Source of the DNA: Natronospirillum operosum
Lineage (GTDB): Bacteria > Pseudomonadota > Gammaproteobacteria > Pseudomonadales > Natronospirillaceae
Assembly (NCBI RefSeq): GCF_004768465.1
Contig: NZ_SRMF01000015.1
Span: 1 to 54,999, forward strand
Direction: 5' to 3'
DNA: 54,999 nt
The notes beneath the pieces were generated by a model. It did no database searches. It was not told the DNA's origin and was given only the letters and a program-made list of their open reading frames with translations. Positions 34,308-43,853 of this stretch are shown here, in pieces (within the stretch, counting starts at the first letter, position 1; every line of letters begins with the position of its first letter). The translations under genes were made by a program, and so were the position numbers.

Positions 34308-35357
34308 CTAACCCAGCCCCTGCTCCTTCCAGCGCAGGCGGCCACCGCGGATATTGGCTACGCGCTCCACCCCGCTCTGGCGCAGAATATTGACTGCCAT
34401 GGAGGAACGGCGACCGGAGCGACAGAGCGCCACAATGGGCTTGTCGGTCGGCACTTCGCCGACCCGGTCGTGCAGTTCTCCGACCGGGATCATGACGGCG
34501 TTGTCCAGCTGCTCCCCCGGCTCGGCAATTTCGTTCGGTTCACGCACGTCGAGCAGCGTGACCTGATCGCGGTGCTCCACCACCCAGTCCGGCTCCACCT
34601 CCGGTACCCCGGCGAAGGTCAGACGCACCGGTGCCCAGTCCGGTTCCGGTGGCAACCGGCCATCTTCGGGCTTACCGCTGCGCAGGTTGGCCGGCAGCGC
34701 TTCATCGATCTTCTTCGGGTGCGGCAAGCGCATGGCGTTCATGTAGCGCACGAAATCCTGCTCGTTGGCACCGCCGCCGACACGCGGGTTGTGAGCTTTT
34801 TCTTCACCGACGGTCGAGCGGGTCCGGCCGTTGTAATCGTGAGCCGGGTAGATCCGACACTCATCCGGCAAGGTGAACACCTGCTCGGTAATGGAGTGGT
34901 ACAGGGTTGCCGCATTGCCCTGCTGAAAATCACTGCGTCCGCAGCCGCGAATCAGCACCGCATCACCGGTAAAGGCCATGCTGTGGTCCTGGGTGACATA
35001 GGTCAGACAGCCACCGGTGTGCCCCGGTGTCGCTCGTACTTCGAGCTGAATGGCGCCGACACCAATGGTGTCCCCATGCCGCAGCGGATGGTCGACATCT
35101 GCCGCCTGGTTGACCGCTGCTGAGCCGATTTCAGCCCCGGTTTTCTGCTTCAGGGCCCAGGCTGCGGTGACATGGTCCGCATGCATATGCGTGTCCAGCA
35201 CCAGCTTCAGGGTCAGACCCAGCTCTTCCACCAATGCCAGGTCGCGCTGCTGCTGTTCGAATACGGGGTCGATATAGAGCGCTTCACGGGTGTTTTCGTC
35301 GGCCAGCAGATAAGTATAGGTCGACGAGGTAGCATCGTAGAGTTGACGGAAGATCAT
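34308..35357 (-). CDS. Persulfide dioxygenase-rhodanese fusion (ETHE1-PRF type)
   Basis: A 349-aa protein. Residues 1 to about 235 are an ETHE1-like metallo-beta-lactamase domain with the iron ligands T-H-x-H-x-D-H (His57, His59, Asp61, His62), and downstream TPGHTGG and YPAHDYNG. Residues from about 255 are a rhodanese with DVREPNE and active loop C-R-S-G-R-R-S. Such fusions oxidise glutathione persulfide to sulfite and then form thiosulfate. GGGAG precedes the ATG. An AT-rich dyad 30 bases upstream may be an operator. No sulfide:quinone reductase gene is in the window. Confidence 0.93.
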   Translation of the reverse strand: MIFRQLYDATSSTYTYLLADENTREALYIDPVFEQQQRDLALVEELGLTLKLVLDTHMHADHVTAAWALKQKTGAEIGSAAVNQAADVDHPLRHGDTIGVGAIQLEVRATPGHTGGCLTYVTQDHSMAFTGDAVLIRGCGRSDFQQGNAATLYHSITEQVFTLPDECRIYPAHDYNGRTRSTVGEEKAHNPRVGGGANEQDFVRYMNAMRLPHPKKIDEALPANLRSGKPEDGRLPPEPDWAPVRLTFAGVPEVEPDWVVEHRDQVTLLDVREPNEIAEPGEQLDNAVMIPVGELHDRVGEVPTDKPIVALCRSGRRSSMAVNILRQSGVERVANIRGGRLRWKEQGLG

Positions 35358-35385
35358 GACAGACTCCCTGCTCGGGCATTCTTTA

Positions 35386-35404
35386 ATTTAGTATTTTCTA
35401 ATAT
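35386..35404. promoter_or_regulatory. AT-rich dyad upstream of the persulfide dioxygenase gene
   Basis: TTAG-TATTTT-CTAA is symmetric and sits in an AT-rich island in otherwise GC-rich DNA. BigR/SqrR-type ArsR regulators of persulfide genes bind AT-rich dyads in such positions. The exact match to their boxes is not established and no such regulator gene is adjacent. Confidence 0.4.
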
Positions 35405-35527
35405 AGCGTGTTGTGCGCAGTTTGCAAGGTGGCAGAGGCAAACTTGAGGCCACACCGGATCTCACGGTTGATGGGTATCATGATAACGCCACCGCTACTT
35501 GTGACAATTTGCGATAAGGTTCAGGAG

Positions 35528-35719
35528 TCAGTTTGAGATGTCATCCCTGTCTCTGGTCATCTGTGCCTGATAATTCACCCCGTGCTTATGCAGATAATCA
35601 CGTACGAGCTGCCGTACTACTTGTGAAGGCGTCAGGTCCTGTGCTGCACACAGTTCCTCGAAAGCTCGTTTCTTGTGAGGGTCGATCAACAAGGTCAGAC
35701 GTGCTGTTTTTCTTTCCAT
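35528..35719 (-). CDS. Small ribbon-helix-helix protein
   Basis: A 63-aa protein beginning with a basic strand (KTARLTLLIDPHKKRAFEEL) followed by two helices with the turn DLTPSQVVRQLVRDYL, the Arc/MetJ/CopG fold. GGAGG lies upstream of the ATG. No toxin gene is adjacent, so this is more likely a stand-alone DNA-binding regulator than an antitoxin. It is 170 bases upstream of the persulfide dioxygenase gene in the same direction, and divergent from the SulP transporter. Confidence 0.75.
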   Translation of the reverse strand: MERKTARLTLLIDPHKKRAFEELCAAQDLTPSQVVRQLVRDYLHKHGVNYQAQMTRDRDDISN

Positions 35720-35893
35720 CAGGGGCCTCCACTGGCATTAACATTTGATGCTAATACCAGGCGCCGCCATAAGCAACCACCCTGCACAGACCACCCCGAG
35801 GTGAATTGGCACATAAGGTCCGCTGTTTGTTTCCCATGAACATGCCATGTTAATATTATTCACATAACATTATGATTTAATCCTACGCAGGGA

Positions 35894-37717
35894 GTGGTGT
35901 GCAGACCTCCTCCATGGCAAGGGTTGCTCGCTGTGAGGGTCTCCACATTGGCACACCGGCGTTTGTCTCCAAATCTTCCCGCTATCGCCACCGGTCTGCG
36001 TGCAGCCTGGAGAGAAGGCTATGGTCTTGCTGATCTGCGCAAGGATGTGATGGCGGGCCTGACTGTCGGTACTGTCGCCGTGCCGCTATCAATGGCGCTG
36101 GCAATCGCCACGGGGGTACCTCCCCAACACGGGCTCTACACAGCGATTGTAGCTGGCGCCATCATTGCTCTGACTGGCGGAGCGCGCTTCAATGTCTCCG
36201 GACCAACGGCAGCTTTCGTCGTTATTCTCTTTCCCATTGTCCAGCAGTACGGCCTGGGTGGCCTGCTGATCGCATCGATGATGGCCGGTATCATTCTGGT
36301 GGCTTTAGGGGTTACCCGCATGGGGCGCCTGATAGTGTTCGTGCCCTACCCGGTGGTGCTTGGCTTCACGGCGGGCATCGCAGTGGTGATCGCGGGGCTG
36401 CAGATACCCGATTTCCTGGGTCTGAATGTGGGACAGCTTGGCGAGCATTTTGTCGACAACCTGGGCCGGATCGTCATCTCACTGCCCACCCTCAATCCGT
36501 TTGAACTGGGCATCGGAGTATTTACACTGGCCGTCATGTTGCTTTGGCCCCGCCTGCATGTGCCCATCCCGGCACCCCTGATCGGCCTGGTTGTCGGTGC
36601 AATCGCGGCTTATGGTGTCAATCAGTGGTTCAGCGGTTCCGAGACTGGAACCACTGTGGAGACGATCGCCTCACGGTTCACCTGGGAGGCACATGGTGCG
36701 ACCGGCAGTGGTATTCCGCCCATTGCACCGACATTGATGGCTCCCTGGCTGCTGCCGGGGCCGAGCGGGGAGCCGCTTGAGCTGAGTTTCGAGCTGATAC
36801 GGGCACTGCTCGGTCCCGCCTTTGCGATTGCGATGCTGGGGGCAATAGAGTCACTACTATGCGCGGTGGTGTCGGATGGCTTGACGAAGACCAGGCATGA
36901 CCCCAATGCCGAACTGATCGGCCAGGGCCTGGGCAATATCGTTGCACCACTCTTCGGCGGCATCTCCGCTACCGCCGCCATTGCCCGGACAGCGACCAAT
37001 ATCCGCAGTGGCGCCTGTTCTCCCATCGCCGCTGTGGTGCATGCGATAGTGGTTCTGCTGGCGGTAGTTGCACTGGCAGGTCTGCTCGGGCTGGTGCCAA
37101 TGGCCGCACTTGCAGCGTTATTGTTTATCGTCGCCTGGAACATGAGTGAAGCCCGGCACTTTCTGCATACTCTGCGTTCAGCGCCAGCGGGAGACGTAGC
37201 CATTCTGGTCACCTGCTTCAGTCTCACAGTCCTCTTCGACATGGTGCTGGCCGTTGCTGTGGGCATCGGCCTCGCTGCGGCGCTGTTCATCCGGCGCATG
37301 GCCCTGCTGACACAAACCTATCGCATCGATGCCGAGAGTCGCCCCGCTATCAATGGACTCCCTCCCGAAGTAGCCGTCTACGATATCAATGGACCTTTGT
37401 TCTTCGGCGTTGCCGAGAAGGCACTCTCGGCGTTGCACCTGGTGGACCCCAAGGTACAGTCTGTCATTCTGGACATGCAGGATGTGCCGAGCATGGACGG
37501 AACAGCCGTTGTTGCCCTGAAGTCCCTAGTCGACGAAATGAATCGCACCGGTGTGGCGCTGATTCTGGTGGGTTTGCCGACAAGGATCATTGTCAAGCTG
37601 CGTCGTTCCGGCATTCGCAAGACCACCGGGCTGCTGACGTACTGCAGAGATCTGCCACGAGCCAGATCAATGGCGCTGCGCTGGCAAGAGAACAAACCAG
37701 GCATCAGCAGGAAGTGA
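35894..37717 (+). CDS. dauA: SulP family transporter, DauA-like
   Basis: About 600 aa with roughly 12 membrane helices and a C-terminal STAS domain (from about residue 490, with SVILDMQDVPSMDGTAV). The sequence parallels E. coli DauA closely, for example NVSGPTAAFVVILFPI, AMLGAIESLLCAVV, LIGQGLGNIVAPLFGGI and MSEARHF. DauA transports C4-dicarboxylates at acidic pH; other SulP proteins carry sulfate or bicarbonate. The frame opens with GTG codons at 35894 and 35897, but GTG at 35933, preceded by AAGGG, would remove an atypical Pro-rich lead; the start is uncertain. Confidence 0.88.
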   Translation: MVCRPPPWQGLLAVRVSTLAHRRLSPNLPAIATGLRAAWREGYGLADLRKDVMAGLTVGTVAVPLSMALAIATGVPPQHGLYTAIVAGAIIALTGGARFNVSGPTAAFVVILFPIVQQYGLGGLLIASMMAGIILVALGVTRMGRLIVFVPYPVVLGFTAGIAVVIAGLQIPDFLGLNVGQLGEHFVDNLGRIVISLPTLNPFELGIGVFTLAVMLLWPRLHVPIPAPLIGLVVGAIAAYGVNQWFSGSETGTTVETIASRFTWEAHGATGSGIPPIAPTLMAPWLLPGPSGEPLELSFELIRALLGPAFAIAMLGAIESLLCAVVSDGLTKTRHDPNAELIGQGLGNIVAPLFGGISATAAIARTATNIRSGACSPIAAVVHAIVVLLAVVALAGLLGLVPMAALAALLFIVAWNMSEARHFLHTLRSAPAGDVAILVTCFSLTVLFDMVLAVAVGIGLAAALFIRRMALLTQTYRIDAESRPAINGLPPEVAVYDINGPLFFGVAEKALSALHLVDPKVQSVILDMQDVPSMDGTAVVALKSLVDEMNRTGVALILVGLPTRIIVKLRRSGIRKTTGLLTYCRDLPRARSMALRWQENKPGISRK

Positions 37718-37767
37718 AAGGCAGCACAACAGATCAGATATACGCGATGCCGACAGACACTGTGTCC

Positions 37768-38505
37768 TCAGCGCTTCAGAAAGCCCCGCTGCTGCAGGAA
37801 CGGCAGCATGTGTGGTCGGGCTTCTTTCTTCAGCATGCCGGAGATCTGCTCGCTCCAGGTCATGGACTTGTTGCCGCCGGTGCGAGTTTCGTAGTACCGG
37901 CGGACTCCGGTGTCATAGTCGCGAATCAGGTCGGCATCGGCACTGTCGTCATAGCGGTCCTGCTTCAGCACCACCGACAGCGGCAGGCGGGGTTTTACCT
38001 CCGGGTTCTGGTCCGGATAACCCAGACAGAGTCCGAACACCGGATAGACCAGCTCGGGCAGCTCCAGTGCCGAAGACACCTTATCGGGGTTATTGCGCAG
38101 ACCACCGATATAGCAGATGCCCAGACCGTCGGCCTCGGCACAGGCCACCACATTCTGGGCAAACAGGGCCACATCAATAGTCGCGGTCATGAACTGTTCG
38201 GTGTACCCGCTCAGCATCTCGGCCTGGTGCAGATCACAGGCCAGTTGATGCCGACGCATGTCGGCGCAGAACACCAGAAAGACGGGTGATGTGGACACAT
38301 AGGCCTGGCCGCCAGCCCACTCGGCCAGTTGATCCCGGGTGGCACCGGCACTGATCTGGATGACGGTCGTGGCCTGGATGAAACTGGACGTGGCGGCTGC
38401 CTGCCCGGCCTGAATATAGGCTTCCAGCCGGTCCTGAGCGACCGGCTGGTCAGTGAACTTTCGAATGGAACGGTGATGCTGCAACAACTGCACAATATCT
38501 GTCAT
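37768..38505 (-). CDS. nfsA: NfsA-type oxygen-insensitive nitroreductase
   Basis: A 245-aa FMN flavoprotein that reduces nitroaromatics, quinones or chromate using NADPH. The N-terminal motif HHRSIRKFTDQPV and the central GLGICYIGGLRNNPDKV, together with LCLGYPD near the end, are the signatures of the NfsA/Frp group. E. coli NfsA has 240 aa. ATG at 38505 is chosen for the GAGG site; the open frame continues 23 codons further. It lies 98 bases downstream of the HAD gene in the same direction, and may be a separate unit. Confidence 0.93.
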   Translation of the reverse strand: MTDIVQLLQHHRSIRKFTDQPVAQDRLEAYIQAGQAAATSSFIQATTVIQISAGATRDQLAEWAGGQAYVSTSPVFLVFCADMRRHQLACDLHQAEMLSGYTEQFMTATIDVALFAQNVVACAEADGLGICYIGGLRNNPDKVSSALELPELVYPVFGLCLGYPDQNPEVKPRLPLSVVLKQDRYDDSADADLIRDYDTGVRRYYETRTGGNKSMTWSEQISGMLKKEARPHMLPFLQQRGFLKR

Positions 38506-38603
38506 GAGAGACCTCACCAAGGACATGAACGACGCAGCATAGCATAGGTAATCTGCAGCCCGTTCAGAAGGCAAATCCCTGCAGTAGCGGGCGTTTCAGT
38601 GCT

Positions 38604-39389
38604 CTACTGAACGGCGGTGCCGATCTGCTCCAGCCAGCAGGCCACCAGCTCGACTACCCCATGCCCGGAACGGCCCCGGGTGATGGTCGCCGGATGCGCC
38701 TGCATCTGGGGCAGATGCTGAGCGATATTGGCGACGCCCGCATTGTTGGGGAAGAACTCGAACATGCTTTCGTCATTGGGGGCATCACCGATGAAAAAGC
38801 TGCCTTGCTGCATTGCTTCGGGGCTCAGGCCATGCTGCTCGCTGAGATAGCGGCGCGCCATGGCGCATTTGTCGAACTCGCCCTGCCAGACATTGATGTG
38901 AATGGAGCTCTGCTTGACCGAATAGCCCGCAGCCGCCAGACGGGCACGCACTTCGGCCGCCTGTGCCGGGGTCAGTCGGGCCTCCTGATTGTAGTCGACG
39001 GCGACATCGACATGGCGGAAGGACTGGTCCTGCGCCAACTGCACCTCAAAGGGCAGCGCCAGCGTTTTCAGCGTATTCAGAATGGCAGCCTGGTCACGGC
39101 GATGCTCCTCCCGGCTGCGCCAATAGCGCCATTGCGTCTGGGCACCCTCGAGCCGGGTAGCATAGAAGGCACCACCCTCGCCAATGACGGCCTGCACCGG
39201 CCAGGTACGCAGAATCTGATCGCACCAGCCCGCACACCCGCCGGTCACCGGAATAATGGCGATGCCGGCGCCGGCCAGGTCCCACAGCGCCTGATAGGTC
39301 TGTGGCAGCAACCGACCCTCTGTGGTCAGGGTGTCGTCCACGTCAGTAAACAGAAATCGTATCGGACGAAAGTCCGGCACCGGATTCAT
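38604..39389 (-). CDS. HAD-IIB phosphatase at the end of the ugp operon
   Basis: A 261-aa hydrolase with motif I FTDVDDTLT (nucleophile Asp and acid Asp), motif II in VTGG, motif III Lys before the cap exit and motif IV GDAPNDESMF, the Cof/mannosyl-3-phosphoglycerate phosphatase arrangement with a type IIB cap. Its ATG overlaps the stop of the DeoR-type gene by one base. Because it is in the glycerol-3-phosphate operon, dephosphorylation of a glycerol- or sugar-phosphate is a reasonable guess, not a demonstrated function. Confidence 0.85.
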   Translation of the reverse strand: MNPVPDFRPIRFLFTDVDDTLTTEGRLLPQTYQALWDLAGAGIAIIPVTGGCAGWCDQILRTWPVQAVIGEGGAFYATRLEGAQTQWRYWRSREEHRRDQAAILNTLKTLALPFEVQLAQDQSFRHVDVAVDYNQEARLTPAQAAEVRARLAAAGYSVKQSSIHINVWQGEFDKCAMARRYLSEQHGLSPEAMQQGSFFIGDAPNDESMFEFFPNNAGVANIAQHLPQMQAHPATITRGRSGHGVVELVACWLEQIGTAVQ

Positions 39390-40153
39390 CAGGCTTCAGG
39401 CTCCGTTTCCAGAACGACCACTGAAGGTGGCAGAGCCGCACGCGGGGACGGCGGCATGGTATCCGTAATCAGCAGATCAATGGCATCAAAGGGGGCGACC
39501 CGGGCCAGGGCCTGTCGATCCCACTTGCTCTGGTCGGCGACCAGAATGCGCCGCCGCGCATTGCCCAATATGGCCTGGCTGACCCGGGCTTCCTCGATCT
39601 CGAAATCCATCAGGCCATAGGCCGGGTCCAGGCTGCCGGTGCCGATAATGCCGAAATCGGCACAGAACTCGCCAAAGAAACGGGTCGTGCGCTCCCCCAC
39701 CACATCGTGATCATTATGCCGCAACCGGCCGCCGGCTACCTGCACATCCACCCCCGCGCTGTTGCAGAGCAATGAGGCCACATTGAGGTTGTTGGTGAAC
39801 ACCTTGAGCCCTTCATGCTCGGACAGCTCGCGAGCCACAAACTCTATGGTGGTGCCAATGCCGAGATAGACCGAGGACTGGTCCGGAATCTGCGCCGCCA
39901 GCCGGGAGGCAATGGCCTGCTTGGCCAGTTGATTGAGCACCTGGCGGGAACTGAAAGACAGGTTGGAGACCGATGAGGGCAGACTGACGCCACCGTAGCG
40001 ACGTCGCAGCAACCCGCTCTCGCACAGCTGGTTGATGTCCTTGCGAATGGTCTGGGGCGATACCTCGAAGCGTTCCGCCAGGGTATCCACCTCCAGGTGT
40101 TCATCCTGACGCGCCCAGTCCAGTATTGTCTGCTGGCGTGTGGAAAGTTTCAT
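39389..40153 (-). CDS. glpR: DeoR/GlpR family regulator
   Basis: A 254-aa repressor. The N-terminal winged helix is DTLAERFEVSPQTIRKDINQL followed by the R-R-Y-G-G wing; the C-terminal DeoR sensor domain has the G-I-G-T-T motif (LGIGTTIEFVAREL) and the D-F-G-I-I-G-T region that binds a phosphorylated sugar or glycerol-3-phosphate. Its place between ugpQ and the HAD gene suggests it controls this operon in response to glycerol-3-phosphate. It is six bases downstream of ugpQ. Confidence 0.88.
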   Translation of the reverse strand: MKLSTRQQTILDWARQDEHLEVDTLAERFEVSPQTIRKDINQLCESGLLRRRYGGVSLPSSVSNLSFSSRQVLNQLAKQAIASRLAAQIPDQSSVYLGIGTTIEFVARELSEHEGLKVFTNNLNVASLLCNSAGVDVQVAGGRLRHNDHDVVGERTTRFFGEFCADFGIIGTGSLDPAYGLMDFEIEEARVSQAILGNARRRILVADQSKWDRQALARVAPFDAIDLLITDTMPPSPRAALPPSVVVLETEPEA

Positions 40154-40159
40154 GGCCCT

Positions 40160-40888
40160 TCAGTCTTGCAGATTGAACAACAGCGGGTTGTCGGTAATCA
40201 GTCCGTCCACCCCCGCCTTCAATAATACCTGCCCGGCCGTCGGATCATTGACCGTGTAGCAGTAGAGATCCAGTCCTGCTGCCTTGATCGCCGCAATGGT
40301 AGCAACATCCAGATAGCGATAGTCACAGTGTATGCTAACCAGCCCCAGTTCCTCGGCCAGCATGGCCCAGTCGGCAGGGATACGCTCCCAGAGCTGACCC
40401 AGTTGCCAGTCGGGTTGCAGGGCACGCAGTGCCCGCAATGCTTCGGTGCTGAAACTGGAGATGATCAGGTTGTCGAATCGTGACCAGCTTTTCTCAAGTA
40501 CCGCCACCACCGGTGGCAGAATGTCTGCGACCGCATAGTGCGGGTACAGTTTGATCTCCAGATTCAGCCCCAGCCTCAATTCATCGATCAGCGCCACGGC
40601 GTCATCCAGCCGGGGAATACGTTCAGCACTGTACTCAGTCGAGAAGTGGCTGCCGACATCCAGCGTCGCAACATCCTGCCAGTTACAGGCGGCCAAAGGC
40701 CCAGAACCATTGGTCAGCCGGTCAAGATAGTCATCATGAAACATGATGGCCGTACCATCACCCAGCAGGTTGGCATCGATCTCCACCCAGGGTACACCCA
40801 GATCCGCCGTCACTCGCATGGCTTCCAGCGTATTCTCGGGGCGCAACAGCGCACAGCCGCGATGGGCGATCAGTCGGTCTGCAATCAT
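40160..40888 (-). CDS. ugpQ: Glycerophosphodiester phosphodiesterase
   Basis: A 242-aa cytoplasmic enzyme that hydrolyses glycerophosphodiesters entering through the Ugp transporter to glycerol-3-phosphate and an alcohol. The catalytic and metal residues are in AHRGCALLRPENTLEA, VEIDANLLGDG and MFHDDYLDRLTNGSG. The C-terminal GVDGLITDNP is typical. Length matches E. coli UgpQ (247 aa), and no signal peptide is present, so this is the cytoplasmic type rather than GlpQ. It overlaps ugpC by 4 bp. Confidence 0.95.
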   Translation of the reverse strand: MIADRLIAHRGCALLRPENTLEAMRVTADLGVPWVEIDANLLGDGTAIMFHDDYLDRLTNGSGPLAACNWQDVATLDVGSHFSTEYSAERIPRLDDAVALIDELRLGLNLEIKLYPHYAVADILPPVVAVLEKSWSRFDNLIISSFSTEALRALRALQPDWQLGQLWERIPADWAMLAEELGLVSIHCDYRYLDVATIAAIKAAGLDLYCYTVNDPTAGQVLLKAGVDGLITDNPLLFNLQD

Positions 40889-41967
40889 TCGTTGAGTCTC
40901 TGCTCTGTTTCGGCATCGAACAGATGCAGGCGCTCGCGGTCAACCCGCAAGGGCACCACATCACCTCTGGTATAGCGGCGCTTGCCGGGCTGCTCAGCAA
41001 TCATCAGGCTGTCGCTGCCGGGCAGATGCCCATAGAGCAATGTATCTGCCCCCAGAGGCTCAATGATATCCACTTTCAGATGAAAATCCGCTTCCGCCTC
41101 ACTGCAGGCTTCCAGATGCTCGGGACGAACACCAAAGGTAATATCCCGACCATCCCACTGTGCCAGCTCTGCCATGTCGGGCAGATCAATGCGGTGGTCG
41201 CCCTGCACCAGCAGTGCCTGCCCCTGTATTCTGGCGGGCATGAAATTCATGCCCGGCGAACCGAGAAAACCCGCCACAAACTGTGTTTCGGGTTTTTCGT
41301 ACAGGTCCAGCGGCGGTCCGACCTGCTCGACCTTGCCGCCATTCATGACCACCAGACGATCAGCCAGCGTCATGGCCTCAACCTGATCATGCGTCACGTA
41401 GATCGCCGTGGTCGCAAACTCCTGCTGCAGGCGCTTGATCTCGATACGCATCTGCACCCGCAGCTTGGCATCCAGATTGGACAGCGGCTCATCGAACAGA
41501 AACACCTTGGGGTTGCGCACAATGGCGCGCCCCATGGCGACCCGCTGGCGCTGACCGCCGGACAGTTGCTTTGGCTTGTTGTCCAGCAGGTGCTCGATTT
41601 CCAGAACACGCGCCGCCTTCTCGACCTTGCGGCGAATCTCGTCCCGGGGCAGCCCCTGATTTTTCAGCCCGTAGCCCATGTTCCTGGCCACGGACATGTG
41701 GGGATAGAGCGCATAGTTCTGGAACACCATGGCAATATCACGCTCGGACGGTTCCAGATCGTTGACCCGCTTGTCGCCGATATAGAGGTCACCCTCGCTG
41801 GTAGCTTCGAGCCCTGCCACCATCCGCAGTGATGTGGATTTTCCGCATCCGGACGGACCGACGAGTACGATCATCTCGCCGTCCTCGATCTCCAGGTTGA
41901 GGTTGTGAATGGCCTTGAAGCCATTGCTGTAGGTCTTCTTGATATTACGCAGTGAAACTGTGGCCAC
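40885..41967 (-). CDS. ugpC: Glycerol-3-phosphate ABC transporter ATPase
   Basis: A 360-aa ATPase of the MalK/UgpC group. Walker A is GPSGCGKST, the Q-loop FQNYALYPHM, signature LSGGQRQR and Walker B VFLFDEPLSNLD. The C-terminal 120 residues form the regulatory OB-fold (FGVRPEHLE). The start is GTG (41967), with AGAGGA nine bases upstream. It is 33 bases downstream of ugpE. The genomic setting with ugpB, A, E and Q identifies the substrate class. Confidence 0.95.
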   Translation of the reverse strand: MATVSLRNIKKTYSNGFKAIHNLNLEIEDGEMIVLVGPSGCGKSTSLRMVAGLEATSEGDLYIGDKRVNDLEPSERDIAMVFQNYALYPHMSVARNMGYGLKNQGLPRDEIRRKVEKAARVLEIEHLLDNKPKQLSGGQRQRVAMGRAIVRNPKVFLFDEPLSNLDAKLRVQMRIEIKRLQQEFATTAIYVTHDQVEAMTLADRLVVMNGGKVEQVGPPLDLYEKPETQFVAGFLGSPGMNFMPARIQGQALLVQGDHRIDLPDMAELAQWDGRDITFGVRPEHLEACSEAEADFHLKVDIIEPLGADTLLYGHLPGSDSLMIAEQPGKRRYTRGDVVPLRVDRERLHLFDAETEQRLNE

Positions 41968-42000
41968 TTGTCGTATCCTCTTTATTGTTCCTGCTCAGCT

Positions 42001-42852
42001 CTATTTTTCTTGTTCCACCAGGCCGCGAACGAAGAATTTCTGCATCACCAGCACCACCACAACCGGCGGCAACATGGCCAGCACAGTGGTAGTCATGATG
42101 ATGTTCCAGGGTACATTGCCTTCACCGGCCGTCATCAGACGCTTGATCACCATAACGATGGTGTAATAGTTCTCGTCGGTGGTGATCAGCAGCGGCCAGA
42201 GATACTGGTTCCAGCCGTAGATGAACAGAATCACGAACAGGGCCGCGATATTGTTCACGGACAGTGGCAGCAGAATGTCCTTGAAGAATTTCATCGGCCC
42301 GGCGCCGTCAATCCGGGCCGCTTCGGCCAGGGAGTCCGGAATCGACAGGAAGAACTGCCGGAACAGGAAGGTGGCTGTCGCACTGGCGATCAGCGGAATG
42401 GTCAGACCGGCATAGGAGTTCAGCATGCCGAGACTGGCGACCACCTCATAGGTGGGCAGTATGCGCACCTCGACCGGCAGCATCAGGGTGATGAAAATCA
42501 TCCAGAAGCAGGTGCGGCGGAACGGGAAGCGGAAATAGACGATGGCAAAGGCCGACAGGATCGAGATGGTGATCTTGCCGATCGCAATGACCATGGCCAT
42601 GATGAAGCTGTTCCACATCATCCAGGACGCCGAAACACCGACACCCAGCACACGACCCTCGTTGGTCAGGACACGGCGGAAATTGTTCAGCCCCTCTTCA
42701 CCGAACCACATCGGCATGACACCGGAGACAAAGGAGGCAGAAGTATTGGTGGAGGCGACCAGCGCAATCCAGATAGGCAACCCGATGACGATGATACCGA
42801 GAATCAGCACCAGATGCCGGACAGCTGTAAGCCAGGGACGGTTCTCAATCAT
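42001..42852 (-). CDS. ugpE: Glycerol-3-phosphate ABC transporter permease
   Basis: A 283-aa inner-membrane protein with six helices. The ATPase-docking EAA loop reads [10 protein letters not shown] ([20 protein letters not shown]). The start [19 protein letters not shown] resembles E. coli UgpE (281 aa). Its start overlaps the ugpA stop by one base. Confidence 0.94.
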   Translation of the reverse strand: MIENRPWLTAVRHLVLILGIIVIGLPIWIALVASTNTSASFVSGVMPMWFGEEGLNNFRRVLTNEGRVLGVGVSASWMMWNSFIMAMVIAIGKITISILSAFAIVYFRFPFRRTCFWMIFITLMLPVEVRILPTYEVVASLGMLNSYAGLTIPLIASATATFLFRQFFLSIPDSLAEAARIDGAGPMKFFKDILLPLSVNNIAALFVILFIYGWNQYLWPLLITTDENYYTIVMVIKRLMTAGEGNVPWNIIMTTTVLAMLPPVVVVLVMQKFFVRGLVEQEK

Positions 42853-43745
42853 CAGTACTGTACCTTCCGCTCGATGAACTTGAACTGGATGATGGTCAGG
42901 GTGATGACCAGAATCATCAGGATGACGGACTGTGCTGCCGAACTGCCCATGTCCAGACCCACAAAACCGTCTTCATAGACCTTGTACACCAGAGTGCGCG
43001 TGGCATTGCCCGGCCCACCGAGGGTAGTCGCATGAATAACCCCAAAGGTTTCGAAGAAGGCATAGACCACATTGACCACCAGCAGGAAGAAGGCGATCGG
43101 TGACAGCAACGGAAACACGATCTGCCAGAAACGCTTGAACGGCCCGGAGCCGTCAATGGCTGCGGCCTCGATCAGAGAGCGCGGAATAGCCTGCATGCCA
43201 GCCAGGAAGAAAATGAAGTTGTAGCTGATCTGCTTCCACGCCGAAGCGATTACCACCACGGCCATGGCCTCGTTGGCATTGACGTAGTGGTTCCACTGGT
43301 GGCCCAGCGTCCAGCTCAGGAAGGCCAGAATACCGATGGACGGATTGAACATCAGCCACCAGATCACCGCCGCCACCACCGGCGCCACCGCATAGGGCCA
43401 GATCAACAGCGTCTTGTAGGTGGTCGCACCCTTGATGACCCGGTCGGCCATGGCCGCCAGCAATAGCGCCACAGCCATGCCGCTGAACGCCACCAGCCCG
43501 CTGAAAACAAAGGTGACACGGATGGAATTCCAGTACTCGTCATCGCTGAACAGATAGATGAAGTTGTCCAGCCAAACGAATTCGCGCGAGAAGCCGAAGG
43601 CATCCTCGATCAGAAAGGACTGATACAGCGCCTGCCCGGCTGGCCAGATAAAAAAGACCAGCGTGATGACAAGCTGCGGCGCCAACAGGAAATAAGGCAG
43701 CACCTTGTTGTTGAAAACGACATTATCGTGCATGGGTATGCTCAC
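42852..43745 (-). CDS. ugpA: Glycerol-3-phosphate ABC transporter permease
   Basis: A 297-aa inner-membrane protein with six helices and the EAA loop [16 protein letters not shown]. Length and sequence match UgpA (295 aa), including the [14 protein letters not shown] start and the middle [11 protein letters not shown]. It forms the pore with UgpE. A hairpin in the 108-base gap from ugpB probably lowers its expression relative to the binding protein. Confidence 0.94.
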   Translation of the reverse strand: MSIPMHDNVVFNNKVLPYFLLAPQLVITLVFFIWPAGQALYQSFLIEDAFGFSREFVWLDNFIYLFSDDEYWNSIRVTFVFSGLVAFSGMAVALLLAAMADRVIKGATTYKTLLIWPYAVAPVVAAVIWWLMFNPSIGILAFLSWTLGHQWNHYVNANEAMAVVVIASAWKQISYNFIFFLAGMQAIPRSLIEAAAIDGSGPFKRFWQIVFPLLSPIAFFLLVVNVVYAFFETFGVIHATTLGGPGNATRTLVYKVYEDGFVGLDMGSSAAQSVILMILVITLTIIQFKFIERKVQY

Positions 43746-43803
43746 GGTGTGTCGGAGACACGACGCTGCGCCGCTGAGCGGACAGCGTCGATATCAAGGT
43801 TCG

Positions 43804-43838
43804 GAAAACGGGGCCGGGGCGCCCGGTCAGAGGCCCCG
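43804..43838 (-). terminator. Intercistronic hairpin between ugpB and ugpA
   Basis: On the minus strand CGGGGC (43833-43838) and GCCCCG (43815-43820) form a stem around an 12-base loop; a further GCCCC and a run of four T (43804-43807) follow. This fits an attenuator that lets ugpB be made in excess over the membrane genes, as is common for binding-protein operons. Confidence 0.5.
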
Positions 43839-43853
43839 ACCAGTGGTGGTGGT

